DNA of 64,000 bases from JAJFIE01 sp964344255 (lineage in GTDB: Bacteria; Pseudomonadota; Alphaproteobacteria; Rhodospirillales; Casp-alpha2), in contig CAYFMQ010000011.1 in NCBI GenBank assembly GCA_964344255.1, positions 1 to 64,000 on the forward strand, given 5' to 3'. Below, one piece after another: positions 1 through 10,320 of this stretch (within the stretch, counting starts at the first letter, position 1; every line of letters begins with the position of its first letter). The notes under the pieces were generated by a model. That model saw only the letters and a program-made list of their open reading frames with translations, was not told the DNA's origin and did not search any database. The position numbers and the translations under genes were made by a program.

Positions 1-497
1 AGGACAAGGCGACGGGCAAGGAACAGCAGATTCGCATCCAGGCCTCCGGCGGCCTGTCGGACGAAGACATCGAACAGATGGTTCAGGACGCCGAAGCGCA
101 TGCCGACGACGACAAGAAGGCCCGCGAGCTGGTCGAAGCCCGCAACCAGGCCGACAGCCTGATCCACATGTGTGAGAAGAACCTGAGCGAATACGGCGAC
201 AAGATTTCTTCTGACGAGAAATCCGCCATCGAGGACGCGGTTGCGACCCTGAAGGAAGCCAAGGATTCCGACGACCTTGAAGACATCAAGGCCAAGACGG
301 AAGCCCTGACCCAGGCCTCCATGAAGCTCGGCGAAGCCATGTACCGCGCCGAGCAGGAAGCGGCCCCCGGTGACGCTTCGGACATGGGCGCGGAAGGCGC
401 AGGCGCCGAAAGCGCGGATTCGCCGGAAGACGCAACGGTTGTCGATGCCGACTTCGAGGAAGTTGACCCCGACGAAGATAAGAAGAAGGACGACTAA
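1..497 (+). CDS. dnaK: Chaperone DnaK (Hsp70), C-terminal part only
   Basis: The reading frame is open from the first bases of the window (codons from position 3) and ends at TAA 495-497, so only about the last 165 residues are present. The visible part is the end of the substrate-binding domain (KEQQIRIQASGGLSDEDIEQM), the helical lid, and an acidic disordered tail ending EEVDPDEDKKKDD, as in other proteobacterial DnaK proteins. DnaK is the ATP-driven cytosolic Hsp70; its co-chaperone dnaJ follows 46 bp downstream on the same strand. The ATPase domain lies outside the window, so the full length cannot be checked. Identity is firm because of the characteristic linker sequence and the dnaJ neighbour. 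Confidence 0.95.
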   Translation, partial: DKATGKEQQIRIQASGGLSDEDIEQMVQDAEAHADDDKKARELVEARNQADSLIHMCEKNLSEYGDKISSDEKSAIEDAVATLKEAKDSDDLEDIKAKTEALTQASMKLGEAMYRAEQEAAPGDASDMGAEGAGAESADSPEDATVVDADFEEVDPDEDKKKDD

Positions 498-516
498 GTC
501 GTCCTTCCCGTCTTTT
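485..516 (+). terminator. dnaK-dnaJ intergenic hairpin, possible attenuator
   Basis: A perfect 10-bp inverted repeat, 485-494 with 498-507, has as its loop the TAA stop codon of dnaK (495-497). Four T residues lie at 513-516, six bases past the stem. This could partly terminate transcription or stabilise the upstream mRNA, giving more DnaK than DnaJ. The stem and loop are read directly; the role is inferred. Confidence 0.45.
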
Positions 517-543
517 CACCTGATTTCATAGGGGTTTGCTGGC

Positions 544-1689
544 ATGGCCAAGGATGATTATTACGACATCCTAGGGGTGGATCAAAACGCCGACGCGGAT
601 GACCTGAAAAAGGCCTACCGCAAGCTGGCCATGAAGTACCATCCGGACCGCAATCCGGATGACAAGGAAGCCGAGCGCAAATTCAAGGAACTGAACGAGG
701 CCTATGACGTCCTGAAGGACGACCAGAAACGGGCCGCCTATGACCGCTTCGGGCACGCCGCCTTTGAAAACGGCGGTCCCGGTGCGGGCGCCGGCGGTTT
801 CGGCGGCGGTTTCGGCGGCTTTGGCGGCGGCGGCTTCGCCGACATCTTCGACGAAATGTTCGGCGGTGGCGGTTCCCGCCAGACCTCCAGCGCGACCCAG
901 GGCTCCGATCTCCGCTTCAACATGGAGATCAAGCTGGAAGACGCCTATGAAGGCAAGAAGACGGATATCAGGGTCCCCACGTCCGTTTCATGCGAAAAAT
1001 GCAACGGCTCCGGCGCGGCCGAAGGCAAGGCGCCTGTGGAGTGCACGACGTGCCACGGCCAGGGCCGGGTCAGGGCGCAGTCCGGCTTTTTCACCGTTGA
1101 GCGGACCTGTCCCGCCTGCGGCGGCCAGGGCCAGGTGATCAAGGATCCCTGCCGGAACTGCGGCGGCGCGGGCCGGGTCAGCAAGGAAAAGACGCTATCC
1201 GTCAGCATCCCCCCCGGCGTGGAAGACGGTACGCGTATCCGCCTGTCCGGCGAGGGCGAAGCCGGCATCCGGGGCGGGCCTCACGGCGATTTGTATATCT
1301 TCATTTCCATCAAGCCGCACCGGCTGTTCCAGCGCGACGGGGCGAATATCCACTGCCGGGTTCCGATCCAGATGACCAAGGCGGCGCTGGGCGGGACCAT
1401 CGAGGTTCCGACCGTCGACGGCAAACGCGCCCGGGTCAACGTCCCCGCCGGGACGACCACGGGCCACCAGTTCCGCCTGAAGGAAAAGGGCATGACGATC
1501 CTGCGCTCCAAGGCGCGGGGCGACATGTTCGTCCAGGTTTTCGTCGAAACGCCGCAGAAGCTGACCAAGGAGCAAAAAGACCTGCTCAAGCAGTTCGAGG
1601 CCGCCGGCAAGAATGACGAAACCCACAATCCCGAATCGGCTGGGTTCTTCACCAAGGTCAAGGATTTCTGGGACGACCTGACGGAATAG
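544..1689 (+). CDS. dnaJ: Chaperone DnaJ (Hsp40 co-chaperone)
   Basis: 381 residues, the usual length for type I DnaJ. The N-terminal J domain carries the HPD tripeptide at residues 33-35, which stimulates DnaK ATPase. A Gly/Phe-rich linker spans about 76-110. Four CxxCxGxG zinc-binding repeats follow, starting near residues 150, 167, 189 and 203, then the two beta-sandwich substrate domains. It delivers unfolded clients to DnaK in the cytosol. The ATG at 544 gives the standard MAKDDYYDILGV start. It follows dnaK directly and probably shares its heat-shock transcript, partly limited by the hairpin between them. No abnormality is seen. Confidence 0.97.
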   Translation: MAKDDYYDILGVDQNADADDLKKAYRKLAMKYHPDRNPDDKEAERKFKELNEAYDVLKDDQKRAAYDRFGHAAFENGGPGAGAGGFGGGFGGFGGGGFADIFDEMFGGGGSRQTSSATQGSDLRFNMEIKLEDAYEGKKTDIRVPTSVSCEKCNGSGAAEGKAPVECTTCHGQGRVRAQSGFFTVERTCPACGGQGQVIKDPCRNCGGAGRVSKEKTLSVSIPPGVEDGTRIRLSGEGEAGIRGGPHGDLYIFISIKPHRLFQRDGANIHCRVPIQMTKAALGGTIEVPTVDGKRARVNVPAGTTTGHQFRLKEKGMTILRSKARGDMFVQVFVETPQKLTKEQKDLLKQFEAAGKNDETHNPESAGFFTKVKDFWDDLTE

Positions 1690-1801
1690 ACGTCGCGCTC
1701 TTCACGTCATTCAGATATCGTCCGAGTTGCGGTTAGGCCGCGGCTTCTTTATGACTAGGTGAAACCGATTTCATCAAAACCCGAATTGGGAGGGCAGCAT
1801 C

Positions 1802-2602
1802 ATGAAAGTCGGCGTGGTCGGATGCGCGGGTCGAATGGGCCGCATGCTGGTTCAGACAATACTTTCCAACGAAAAGACGGAACTCTCCGGCGGTACGGAA
1901 CATGCCGGAAGCGACTTTCTCGGCAAGGACCTGGGCTTCCTGATCGGCGCTGAGCCGACGGGCCTGAGCGTCAGCGAGGATGCCAGGGGGCTGTTTGATT
2001 CCTCCGACGCCGTGATCGATTTCACCACTCCCATGGCGACGGTCTTTCATGCCGGCCTGGCGGCGGAAACCGGCACGGCCCTGGTTGTGGGAACGACCGG
2101 CATGGGCGACGAGGAAATGTCCCGGCTATCGGATGCCGCGTCATCGGCCTGCATCGTGCAGGCGGGCAACATGAGCGTCGGCGTCAACCTGCTGACGGGG
2201 CTCATCGAAAAGGTCAGCGCCACGCTGGGGGACGACTTCGACATTGAAATCGTCGAAATGCACCACCGCCACAAGGTCGACGCCCCCTCGGGCACGGCCC
2301 TGATGATGGGCGAGGCCGCGGCGGCGGGCCGGGACGTGGACCTGGACAGTGTTTCCCAGCGGGTCCGCGACGGCCACACCGGCCCCCGCAAGGCCGGCGA
2401 CATCGGCTTTGCCACCCTCCGCGGCGGCGACGTGGTCGGCGAGCACACCGCTATTTTTGCCGGCGAGGGCGAGCGCATCGAACTGACCCACAAGGCGGCA
2501 TCCCGAGCGATCTTTTCCAACGGCGCCGTCCGCGCCGCCCTGTGGACGGACGGACGCGAACCGGGGCTCTATTCCATGAAACAGGTTCTGGGGCTGGCGT
2601 AA
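1802..2602 (+). CDS. dapB: 4-hydroxy-tetrahydrodipicolinate reductase
   Basis: 266 residues, typical for DapB. It reduces the dihydrodipicolinate precursor with NAD(P)H in the diaminopimelate/lysine pathway, which feeds peptidoglycan and protein synthesis. The N-terminal Rossmann motif GCAGRMG lies at residues 7-13. The catalytic signature HHRHKVDAPSGTA begins at residue 154, with the proton-donor histidines and the substrate-binding lysine in place. A GGAGGG ribosome-binding site precedes the ATG at 1802. It lies 112 bp after dnaJ, far enough for its own promoter. It is convergent with the DUF2244 gene, with only 2 bp between the stops. Confidence 0.96.
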   Translation: MKVGVVGCAGRMGRMLVQTILSNEKTELSGGTEHAGSDFLGKDLGFLIGAEPTGLSVSEDARGLFDSSDAVIDFTTPMATVFHAGLAAETGTALVVGTTGMGDEEMSRLSDAASSACIVQAGNMSVGVNLLTGLIEKVSATLGDDFDIEIVEMHHRHKVDAPSGTALMMGEAAAAGRDVDLDSVSQRVRDGHTGPRKAGDIGFATLRGGDVVGEHTAIFAGEGERIELTHKAASRAIFSNGAVRAALWTDGREPGLYSMKQVLGLA

Positions 2603-2604
2603 CG

Positions 2605-3147
2605 TCAGATCCGTGCGGGCGACCATCCCGTCAGTTGATCGAGGCCACGTCTCAGCGCATCCGCCAGCTCGATCTTTTCCTGGCGGCTCAGGAAATTGCC
2701 GATCACGTGGGTTTCATCGCGATTGGCGATTTCCAGGCGGTTTCGGTAGTCGTCAATATCCTCGACACGCACGCGCAGCCAGTTGGGTGAAAGCGAGACC
2801 TGGCGCACGCGGCCCCAGTGGCTGATGCGCTCGACGGTCAGTTCCTTCTCGGTCAGGTGAATGACCTCGCGGGCGCGCCCCGCCCAGTGATGAATCCTGA
2901 GCAGGCAGGCCAGGATTAAAACATCGACGCCGACGAAGCCGACGACCGGCCAGGCGCCTAAGAACCAGAACATCACGCAAAACGGCAGGGAACCCAAGGC
3001 GAAAATAAGCACGGCCGTATTGAGGTTTCGCACGCTGGCGCTCCGGTTCGGTTCCAGCACGGCGCTGAAGATGACGGGCGCGGGCCGTGTGCTTGGACGG
3101 TATGAAGGGGCCTCGGAATTCATAAGAACCATTCTAGCTGATGACAT
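2605..3147 (-). CDS. DUF2244 family integral membrane protein
   Basis: About 180 residues if it starts at the ATG at 3147; ATGs at 3132 and 3123 are also possible, and none has a strong ribosome-binding site. The reading frame stays open to 3294, but using that start would overlap the divergent nth gene. Hydrophobic stretches near residues 45-80 look like two membrane helices, followed by a soluble part rich in charged residues (ISHWGRVRQVSLSPNWLRV). This layout and the WGRVRQVSLSPNWLRV stretch match my memory of DUF2244 proteins, which are common in Alphaproteobacteria and of unknown function. It is divergent from nth with about 50 bp between them. Confidence 0.75.
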   Translation of the reverse strand: MSSARMVLMNSEAPSYRPSTRPAPVIFSAVLEPNRSASVRNLNTAVLIFALGSLPFCVMFWFLGAWPVVGFVGVDVLILACLLRIHHWAGRAREVIHLTEKELTVERISHWGRVRQVSLSPNWLRVRVEDIDDYRNRLEIANRDETHVIGNFLSRQEKIELADALRRGLDQLTGWSPARI

Positions 3148-3198
3148 GACCGAATCACAAATCCTTGCTATCGGCGCGTGCTCTTGCCACAAAGGGGC

Positions 3199-3837
3199 AT
3201 GGTCAAGAAAGCCGACACCGACGAATTCTACCGCCGCCTGGCGGAAGTGAACCCGGAACCCACCAGCGAGCTCGAATGGCACAACCCTTATCAACTGGTC
3301 GTCGCCGTTGCGCTCTCGGCCCAGGCGACGGACGTCAGCGTCAACAAGGCGACCGAGCCTTTGTTCAAGGTGGTCAATACGCCGGAAAAAATGGTCAAGC
3401 TCGGCGAGGCGAAGCTCAAGGATTACATCAAGACCATCGGCCTCTACAACACCAAGGCCAAGAACGTCATCAAGCTCTCACAAATCCTGATCGACGAGCA
3501 CGACAGCATTGTGCCGCAGGACCGTGCGGCGCTGGAGGCCCTGCCCGGGGTCGGGCGGAAGACCGCCAATGTGGTGCTCAACGTCGCTTTCGGTGAACCG
3601 ACGATTGCCGTCGACACCCATATTTTCCGGGTCGGTAACCGGACCGGCCTTGCGCCCGGCAAGACGCCCCTGGAGGTCGAAAAGAAACTCCTGAAACGCA
3701 CGCCGGACGAATGGAAGCTGCACGCCCATCACTGGCTGATCCTGCACGGCCGCTACGTCTGCAAGGCGCGCAAGCCCGACTGCCCGGCCTGCGCCGTGCG
3801 GGAGCTTTGCAAGTTCAAGGGTAAGACGACGCTTTAA
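3199..3837 (+). CDS. nth: Endonuclease III (DNA glycosylase/AP lyase)
   Basis: 212 residues from the ATG at 3199; a GTG at 3178 would add seven residues. Homologues usually begin near this KKADTDEFYRRL segment. The enzyme removes oxidised pyrimidines and cleaves the abasic site in base-excision repair. The helix-hairpin-helix LPGVGRKTA holds the catalytic lysine near residue 121, and the catalytic aspartate is near 139 (AVDTH). The C-terminal [4Fe-4S] loop has Cys at about 188, 195, 198 and 204 with the family C-x6-C-x2-C-x5-C spacing. All catalytic and cluster residues are present. It sits alone between two minus-strand genes. Confidence 0.96.
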   Translation: MVKKADTDEFYRRLAEVNPEPTSELEWHNPYQLVVAVALSAQATDVSVNKATEPLFKVVNTPEKMVKLGEAKLKDYIKTIGLYNTKAKNVIKLSQILIDEHDSIVPQDRAALEALPGVGRKTANVVLNVAFGEPTIAVDTHIFRVGNRTGLAPGKTPLEVEKKLLKRTPDEWKLHAHHWLILHGRYVCKARKPDCPACAVRELCKFKGKTTL

Positions 3838-3851
3838 CGCCCGGGCGTTAA
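3834..3851. repeat. Perfect 18-bp palindrome at the nth 3' end
   Basis: TTAACGCCCGGGCGTTAA reads the same on both strands, with no spacer. It overlaps the nth stop codon and abuts the stop codon of the convergent lipoprotein gene. There is no T run, so it is not a textbook terminator. It may act as a bidirectional 3' structure or a protein site; neither is shown. Confidence 0.5.
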
Positions 3852-4349
3852 TCAGGCCGAAGAGGCCGAGGCCAGCCTTTTCTCGATAATCGACCTGAGG
3901 CACTGTTCCGCCGCTTCCCTGGATTTTCCCGTTTCGCGGAATTCATAATGCTCGACGCTATGACCGCCGGATGCCGTTTCATAAAGGAACAGGTCCAGTG
4001 TGCAGACGTCATTGCGGTACTGCCACAGCTCCGCAGGCGGATCCTGGCGGGTGAAGGACGGCAGCCCGAGCAGCCCTTCGAGGGCCCGATTGTCGTATCC
4101 GATCAGGGTTTCCGGATCGGGAACAGGGATCGGTTCCGGCTCGGGCTCCGGTTCAGGGGGTGTGATCGTTGGAACTGCCGCCACTTCCTGGTTGTCAGCG
4201 ACAGTGTCTATTTCCGTTTGGGAAGCCGAGGACACTTCCGGCAGTGTGTGCTCATCCGTCGTCTGGCATGCGGTCAACGGGACGGCGGACAACAGTACAA
4301 CCGCCGCCAGCCCTGATCGGGATAGGAATGTCCTTAGCCGCCGGGTCAT
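3852..4349 (-). CDS. Predicted lipoprotein of unknown function
   Basis: 165 residues. The N-terminus is a lipoprotein signal: MTRRLRTFLSRSG, a hydrophobic stretch, then the lipobox LTAC with the acylated cysteine at about residue 28. A linker with an alternating Pro-Glu run (PEPEPEPEPIPVPDPE) follows, of a kind often seen spanning the cell wall, then a small domain starting near YDNRALEGLLG and containing one Trp and a few conserved-looking Cys (NDVCTLDLFLYE, AEQCLRSII). I do not recognise the C-terminal domain. Its start lies 5 bp from the bactofilin stop, so the two are probably one transcript, suggesting a link to the envelope or cytoskeleton. Confidence 0.75.
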   Translation of the reverse strand: MTRRLRTFLSRSGLAAVVLLSAVPLTACQTTDEHTLPEVSSASQTEIDTVADNQEVAAVPTITPPEPEPEPEPIPVPDPETLIGYDNRALEGLLGLPSFTRQDPPAELWQYRNDVCTLDLFLYETASGGHSVEHYEFRETGKSREAAEQCLRSIIEKRLASASSA

Positions 4350-4354
4350 GGGCC

Positions 4355-4924
4355 TCAGGATGCTTCGTTGAACGACTGCATTTCACCGCTGATCTGGCCG
4401 CCGGGCTCGATAACGATGGAGCCGTAAGAGACCTTGCCGCTGATGGAGCCGGTTTCGCGAACGACGAGGCGCTTGCGGGCGGTCAGTTCCCCCTCGAAGC
4501 GTCCGGCGATGACGGCTTCGTCCACTTCGGCCTTCCCCTTGAAGGTTCCCTTCGGTGAAACCTCCAGGACCTGCGCGCCTTTCAACTCAGCGCCCTCGAT
4601 CTGGCCGTCAAGGGTCAGGTGCTTGCAGGAGGTAATTTCGCCGCCTTTGAGGTTTATATCGCGGCCCATCAACAGGTGCTGCGGTTCGATGACGACGGCG
4701 TTGCCGGTATCGCCGCTGGGCTTGGCGGGCATGCCGGGGATGCTCGGCGTGCGTGACGGAACGTCCGGGTGGAATGCGCCACGCGAAGGAGGAGGCGCTG
4801 TTCTGGAAAAAGGCTGCAAGGGCGGCGGCGTCGAATCGTCCTGGACGTCTACAGGACCGTCGTCGGACTGAATGGCTGCAGATGCCGCATCAACGATTGC
4901 GTCGGCTTTATCTTCATCCTGCAT
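4355..4924 (-). CDS. Bactofilin (polymer-forming cytoskeletal protein)
   Basis: 189 residues. A Pro-rich N-terminal tail of about 75 residues precedes the bactofilin beta-helix domain (about 80-180), recognisable by its regular hydrophobic/glycine rungs: GRDINLKGGEITSCKHLTL, GTFKGKAEVDEAVIAGRFEG, GSISGKVSYGSIVIEPGG. Bactofilins form nucleotide-free filaments at the inner membrane and help place cell-wall enzymes or stalk and polar structures. A GAGGAGA ribosome-binding site precedes the ATG at 4924. The downstream lipoprotein gene is almost contiguous. The gene shares its strand with the EI24-like gene upstream, 51 bp away, where a TATGAT -10-like hexamer lies in a 12-bp palindrome (4965-4976). 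Confidence 0.9.
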   Translation of the reverse strand: MQDEDKADAIVDAASAAIQSDDGPVDVQDDSTPPPLQPFSRTAPPPSRGAFHPDVPSRTPSIPGMPAKPSGDTGNAVVIEPQHLLMGRDINLKGGEITSCKHLTLDGQIEGAELKGAQVLEVSPKGTFKGKAEVDEAVIAGRFEGELTARKRLVVRETGSISGKVSYGSIVIEPGGQISGEMQSFNEAS

Positions 4925-4975
4925 GGCGCAGATCTCCTCAAGAGCGTGTTAGTAGAAATCCACTATCATATATGA

Positions 4976-5656
4976 TCATGGATTCAAGGGCTCAGGCAAC
5001 TCGGGCCGCCATTTCTCGAACAAATGAACCATGGCGGCGGTGGCAATCAAGGGCGTCAGCAGGTTCACGACCGGTATGGTCAGTAGAAAAGCGATACAAA
5101 CGCCAAACACGAACAATGTTCCCTGCTGCCTCTTGCGTATGCCATGAGCCTGTTCAAGGCCTATCCGGCGTAGCGAAACCAGCTCGAAATATTCCCTGCC
5201 TAAAAGATACCCGTTCACGGAATAGAAAACAAAAGGGAAAACCGGCGGAATGATCAGGAACAGCAGCAGGAAGATATTCAGCACCACCAGCATCGCGACG
5301 AACCTGAGGGAGGCGAGCACCGTTTCGCCGATTGACAGGCCGCTCGCCGGCCCAAGCCCCGGGTAGTGTTTTGCCTCTACGGCGCCGGCGACCCTGTCAA
5401 GAAACAGGGCGATAACGGCGGTAACGATGCCCGGAAACAGGAACCAGGTAATGACCAGCGTGGCGAGGCCGCCCATAAGGTCCACGATGGTGTCGAGCCA
5501 GCCCCAGGCGAAGAACGCCGTGTTGGTCAAAAGGTAGCCGATAATCAGCCACAGGACGACAAAAACGCTGACCGCAGCAAGGATGCTGGCGAACAGCGGC
5601 TGCTGAATGTTTTTGTCATTCAGCTGGGCGATTGCCTTGATAAAAGCCTGAATCAT
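4976..5656 (-). CDS. EI24/CysZ-like integral membrane protein
   Basis: 226 residues with about four strongly hydrophobic segments, near residues 22-47, 58-85, 112-142 and 180-210. The tail is short and soluble (FEKWRPELPEPLNP). The central YSVNGYLLGREYFELVSLRR segment resembles the EI24/CysZ family, in which E. coli CysZ is a sulfate permease. Many alphaproteobacterial members are uncharacterised, and assignment as a sulfate transporter is not supported by neighbours here. Confidence is good for a membrane protein of this family and low for substrate. Confidence 0.75.
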   Translation of the reverse strand: MIQAFIKAIAQLNDKNIQQPLFASILAAVSVFVVLWLIIGYLLTNTAFFAWGWLDTIVDLMGGLATLVITWFLFPGIVTAVIALFLDRVAGAVEAKHYPGLGPASGLSIGETVLASLRFVAMLVVLNIFLLLFLIIPPVFPFVFYSVNGYLLGREYFELVSLRRIGLEQAHGIRKRQQGTLFVFGVCIAFLLTIPVVNLLTPLIATAAMVHLFEKWRPELPEPLNP

Positions 5657-5779
5657 GTATTGAGCCTCACCAGTTCCGGTGATTGTTTATCGGGGGGATG
5701 GGCGCGAGGCAAGCAACATGAAACTCTCAAGGCCGATCGCCGGTTCATCGCCCGGCACATTTACTTGTCTTCTCTGTAT

Positions 5780-5807
5780 TGAGGCATTGCCCGGTATCGC
5801 TATACTG
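5780..5807 (+). promoter_or_regulatory. Candidate sigma-70 promoter for the PfkB kinase gene
   Basis: TTGAGG (5780-5785), a 16-bp spacer and TATACT (5802-5807) lie 117 bp upstream of the kinase ATG, in the 267-bp divergent gap 5657-5923. Apart from this box I see no gene or structured element in that gap. Confidence 0.45.
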
Positions 5808-5923
5808 CCCGCCCTGTAAATCGGTATGTAACTGTCCTGCAGGCAACTGATCCGCAGGACCATTGATAAGAGATATGTTTGTTGCCGGGCTGTAACAACC
5901 CGGCGAAATCCCAGGAGCACTGA

Positions 5924-6925
5924 ATGAGCAACTCACGGTTTGATGTCGTTGGTATCGGAAACGCGATTGTCGATGTATTGGCGAAGGCCGATGATGATTT
6001 TCTGGCGGGGCACGACCTGCAAAAGGGCGCCATGACGCTGATCGACGGCGGCGCTGCCGACCGCCTGTATGGCGAGATGGCCGAGCCCATGGAACAATCC
6101 GGCGGTTCCGCGGCCAACACCATCGCCGGCCTGGCATCACTGGGCGCCGAATGCGCCTTTATCGGTAAGGTTCACGACGACATTCTCGGCGAGAGGTTCC
6201 GTGATGCGATCCGGGGCGAGGGCGTGACGTTCGAAACGCCCGCCGCGACGGATTCAGCGACGACGGCGCGCTGCCTGATCTTCGTGACGCCGGACGCGCA
6301 ACGGACCATGCAGACTTACCTCGGCGCCTGTGTCGAACTGGCGCCCAAGGACATCGATCCGGAAATCATCGAAGGCTCGAAGATCACCTACCTGGAAGGC
6401 TATCTCTGGGATCCGGAAGACGCCAAGGAGGCCTTCATCCGCGCCGCGGACATTGCCCATAATGCCGGCAACCGCGTGTCGCTCAGCCTGTCCGACCCGT
6501 TCTGCGTCGACAGGCACCGGGCCGACTTCCTGCGCCTTTTAGAAGGCCATGTGGACATCCTGTTCGCCAATGAGCACGAGATCATCTCGCTCTACGAAGT
6601 GAACGACTTCGATGAAGCGTTGCAGTATGTCCGTGGCCATTGCGAGATCGCCGCGCTGACCCGGGGTGAAAAGGGCTCGGTCGTCGTCTCCGGCGACGAG
6701 GTGCACGTGATCGACGCCGCCCCCGTCGAGCAGGTGGTCGACACTACGGGTGCGGGCGACGCCTACGCCGCCGGATTCCTCTATGGCATCACGCATCACC
6801 TTGATCTTCACGACGCCGCGCGCATCGGCGGGGTTGCAGCGGCCGAAGTTATCAGTCATATGGGGGCGCGCCCGGGCGAACCCCTGGGCTCGCTGATCGA
6901 GCACAAGCTCCATATCAACCTTTAA
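5924..6925 (+). CDS. Adenosine kinase-like PfkB family sugar kinase
   Basis: 333 residues. The PfkB fold is clear: an N-terminal GIGNAIVDVLA strand, GGSAANTIAGLASLG (family signature 1), and near residue 272 the signature DTTGAGDAYAAGF with the catalytic aspartate and the anion hole. The spacing and the NAIVDVLAK start resemble bacterial proteins annotated as adenosine kinases, which phosphorylate adenosine or a related nucleoside with ATP in purine salvage. Substrate choice cannot be fixed from sequence; a ribokinase-type substrate is the alternative. An AGGAG ribosome-binding site precedes the ATG. It stands alone, 66 bp before typA. Confidence 0.85.
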   Translation: MSNSRFDVVGIGNAIVDVLAKADDDFLAGHDLQKGAMTLIDGGAADRLYGEMAEPMEQSGGSAANTIAGLASLGAECAFIGKVHDDILGERFRDAIRGEGVTFETPAATDSATTARCLIFVTPDAQRTMQTYLGACVELAPKDIDPEIIEGSKITYLEGYLWDPEDAKEAFIRAADIAHNAGNRVSLSLSDPFCVDRHRADFLRLLEGHVDILFANEHEIISLYEVNDFDEALQYVRGHCEIAALTRGEKGSVVVSGDEVHVIDAAPVEQVVDTTGAGDAYAAGFLYGITHHLDLHDAARIGGVAAAEVISHMGARPGEPLGSLIEHKLHINL

Positions 6926-6991
6926 ACCGCTCTTCCCGCGCCGCTGAACAAGCGCTCCGGGAGACGGGATTTACCTAACGCAGGCTTTTGC

Positions 6992-8815
<1,824 letters not shown>

Positions 8816-8818
<3 letters not shown>

Positions 8819-8867
8819 AGCAAATCCCGAGCCGATGGAACCATCGGCGACGACGCATTTGTGCTTT
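8816..8867 (+). terminator. Hairpin after typA
   Basis: GCCGATGG-AA-CCATCGGC (8831-8848) forms an 8-bp stem. It is nested in a looser outer pairing between AAAGCAAAT just upstream and ATTTGTGCTTT at 8857-8867. It lies right after the typA stop. There is no clean T run, so this may be an mRNA 3' stabiliser rather than an intrinsic terminator. Confidence 0.4.
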
Positions 8868-8919
8868 AAATAGTATATCTCTGCGAGTCGGGATGAAAAA
8901 ATCCGGTTAGACTGCGTCC

Positions 8920-10224
8920 ATGCGTGACTGGACCCACTCCCTGACCATTTATGTCGAGCGCCGGGTCGCGGTGATCACCGTGTTCGGCTTCGCAAGCGGC
9001 CTGCCGCTGGCCTTGGTGTACGCCACCCTGTCGGCATGGCTTTCCGAGGCAGGAATTTCCAAGACCGCCATCGGGCTGTTCGTGTGGGCCAGTACCGCCT
9101 ATTCCATCAAGTTCCTGTGGTCGCCGCTGGTCGACCGCATGCCCCTGCCGATACTGACATCCTGGCTCGGGCAGCGGCGGGGCTGGTTGCTGGGATCGCA
9201 ACTGCTGGTCGCCGCCTGCATGGTGGGCCTGGGCGGCACGGACCCGGCCGCCAATATCTGGCTGACGGCGGCCTGGGCCATGGCGCTGGCCTTTGCGTCG
9301 GCGACGCAGGATATTGTGGCGGACGCTTACCGGGTTGAAAGTCTGGATGAGGACCAGCTCGGCGCGGGCGCGGCGACGTTCGTGTTCGGTTACCGCATCG
9401 CCATGATGGTCTCCGGCGGCGGCGCCCTGATCATCGCCCATTGGGCGGGGTGGTTCTGGGCCTATGCGGTCATGGGCGCGTTGATGGCGCTCGGCATGGC
9501 GGCGACGCTGATCAGTCCCGAGCCGGATCGCTCCGCCATTGCGGAAGAACAGGGCGAGGAAAAGAACCTTGCCGCGTGGCTGTACGGCGCTGTCGTTGCG
9601 CCGTTTGCGGACTTCCTGCAGCGCCCCGGCTGGCTGGTCATCCTGCTGTTCATCGGTTTCTACAAGTATGGCGACGCCCTGTTGGGCGTCATGGCCAATC
9701 CGTTCTATATCGAGACAGGATTTTCCATGGCCGAGATCGGCGTCGTCAGCAAGTCCTACGGCATGGTGATGACCATCCTGGGCGGCGTCGCCGGCGGCGT
9801 GCTGGTTGCGCGGATGGGCATCCTGAAGGCGCTGATGATCTGCGGCATTCTGCAGGCGGCGTCCAATCCCGTGTTCGCCTTGCAGGCCTGGATCGGCTAC
9901 TCGATTCCCATGCTGACGGTGACTATCAGCGCCGAGAACTTCACCGGCGGCATGGCGACGACGGCCTTTGTGGCCTACCTTTCCAGTCTGTGCAATATCG
10001 CCTATACCGCCACGCAGTACGCCCTGCTCTCCTCTTTCCTGGGCGTGGCCCGGACGGTGTTCGCTTCCGGCGGCGGGTGGCTTGCCGACAACATGGACTG
10101 GGTGGGCTATTTCATCCTGACGACCGTCGCCGCCGTTCCGGGGCTGGTGCTGCTGTTGATCCTGATCAGGCGATACCCGCCGGAAGAACCAACCATGTCC
10201 TACGCGACGGCTCGTTCCAAGTGA
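8920..10224 (+). CDS. AmpG-like major facilitator transporter
   Basis: 434 residues with about twelve hydrophobic segments. The opening FGFASGLPLALVYATLSAWL, the short loop FLWSPLVDRMPLP, and GQRRGWLLGSQ match the AmpG branch of the major facilitator superfamily. AmpG imports anhydromuropeptides from the periplasm for cell-wall recycling. No recycling enzymes (AmpD, NagZ) lie next to it, so the muropeptide role rests on family likeness only. The ATG at 8920 is followed by a plausible N-terminus (MRDWTHSLTIYVERR). A long reading frame on the opposite strand here is a GC-rich shadow. Confidence 0.85.
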   Translation: MRDWTHSLTIYVERRVAVITVFGFASGLPLALVYATLSAWLSEAGISKTAIGLFVWASTAYSIKFLWSPLVDRMPLPILTSWLGQRRGWLLGSQLLVAACMVGLGGTDPAANIWLTAAWAMALAFASATQDIVADAYRVESLDEDQLGAGAATFVFGYRIAMMVSGGGALIIAHWAGWFWAYAVMGALMALGMAATLISPEPDRSAIAEEQGEEKNLAAWLYGAVVAPFADFLQRPGWLVILLFIGFYKYGDALLGVMANPFYIETGFSMAEIGVVSKSYGMVMTILGGVAGGVLVARMGILKALMICGILQAASNPVFALQAWIGYSIPMLTVTISAENFTGGMATTAFVAYLSSLCNIAYTATQYALLSSFLGVARTVFASGGGWLADNMDWVGYFILTTVAAVPGLVLLLILIRRYPPEEPTMSYATARSK

Positions 10225-10320
10225 TTGCGCCTCAATTGATTGCATTGGGGGCGATAGTCGCTTAAAACCCCGCACACGGCCCGGGAAGCCGGATGAGAAA
10301 GTTTGCGACCGACACTACAT

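Noticed and set aside
8866..10275. A 469-codon minus-strand frame over the AmpG-like gene
   Set aside because: The AmpG-like protein on the plus strand is clearly real; the antisense product is a low-complexity mix of charged and polar residues with no recognisable domain.
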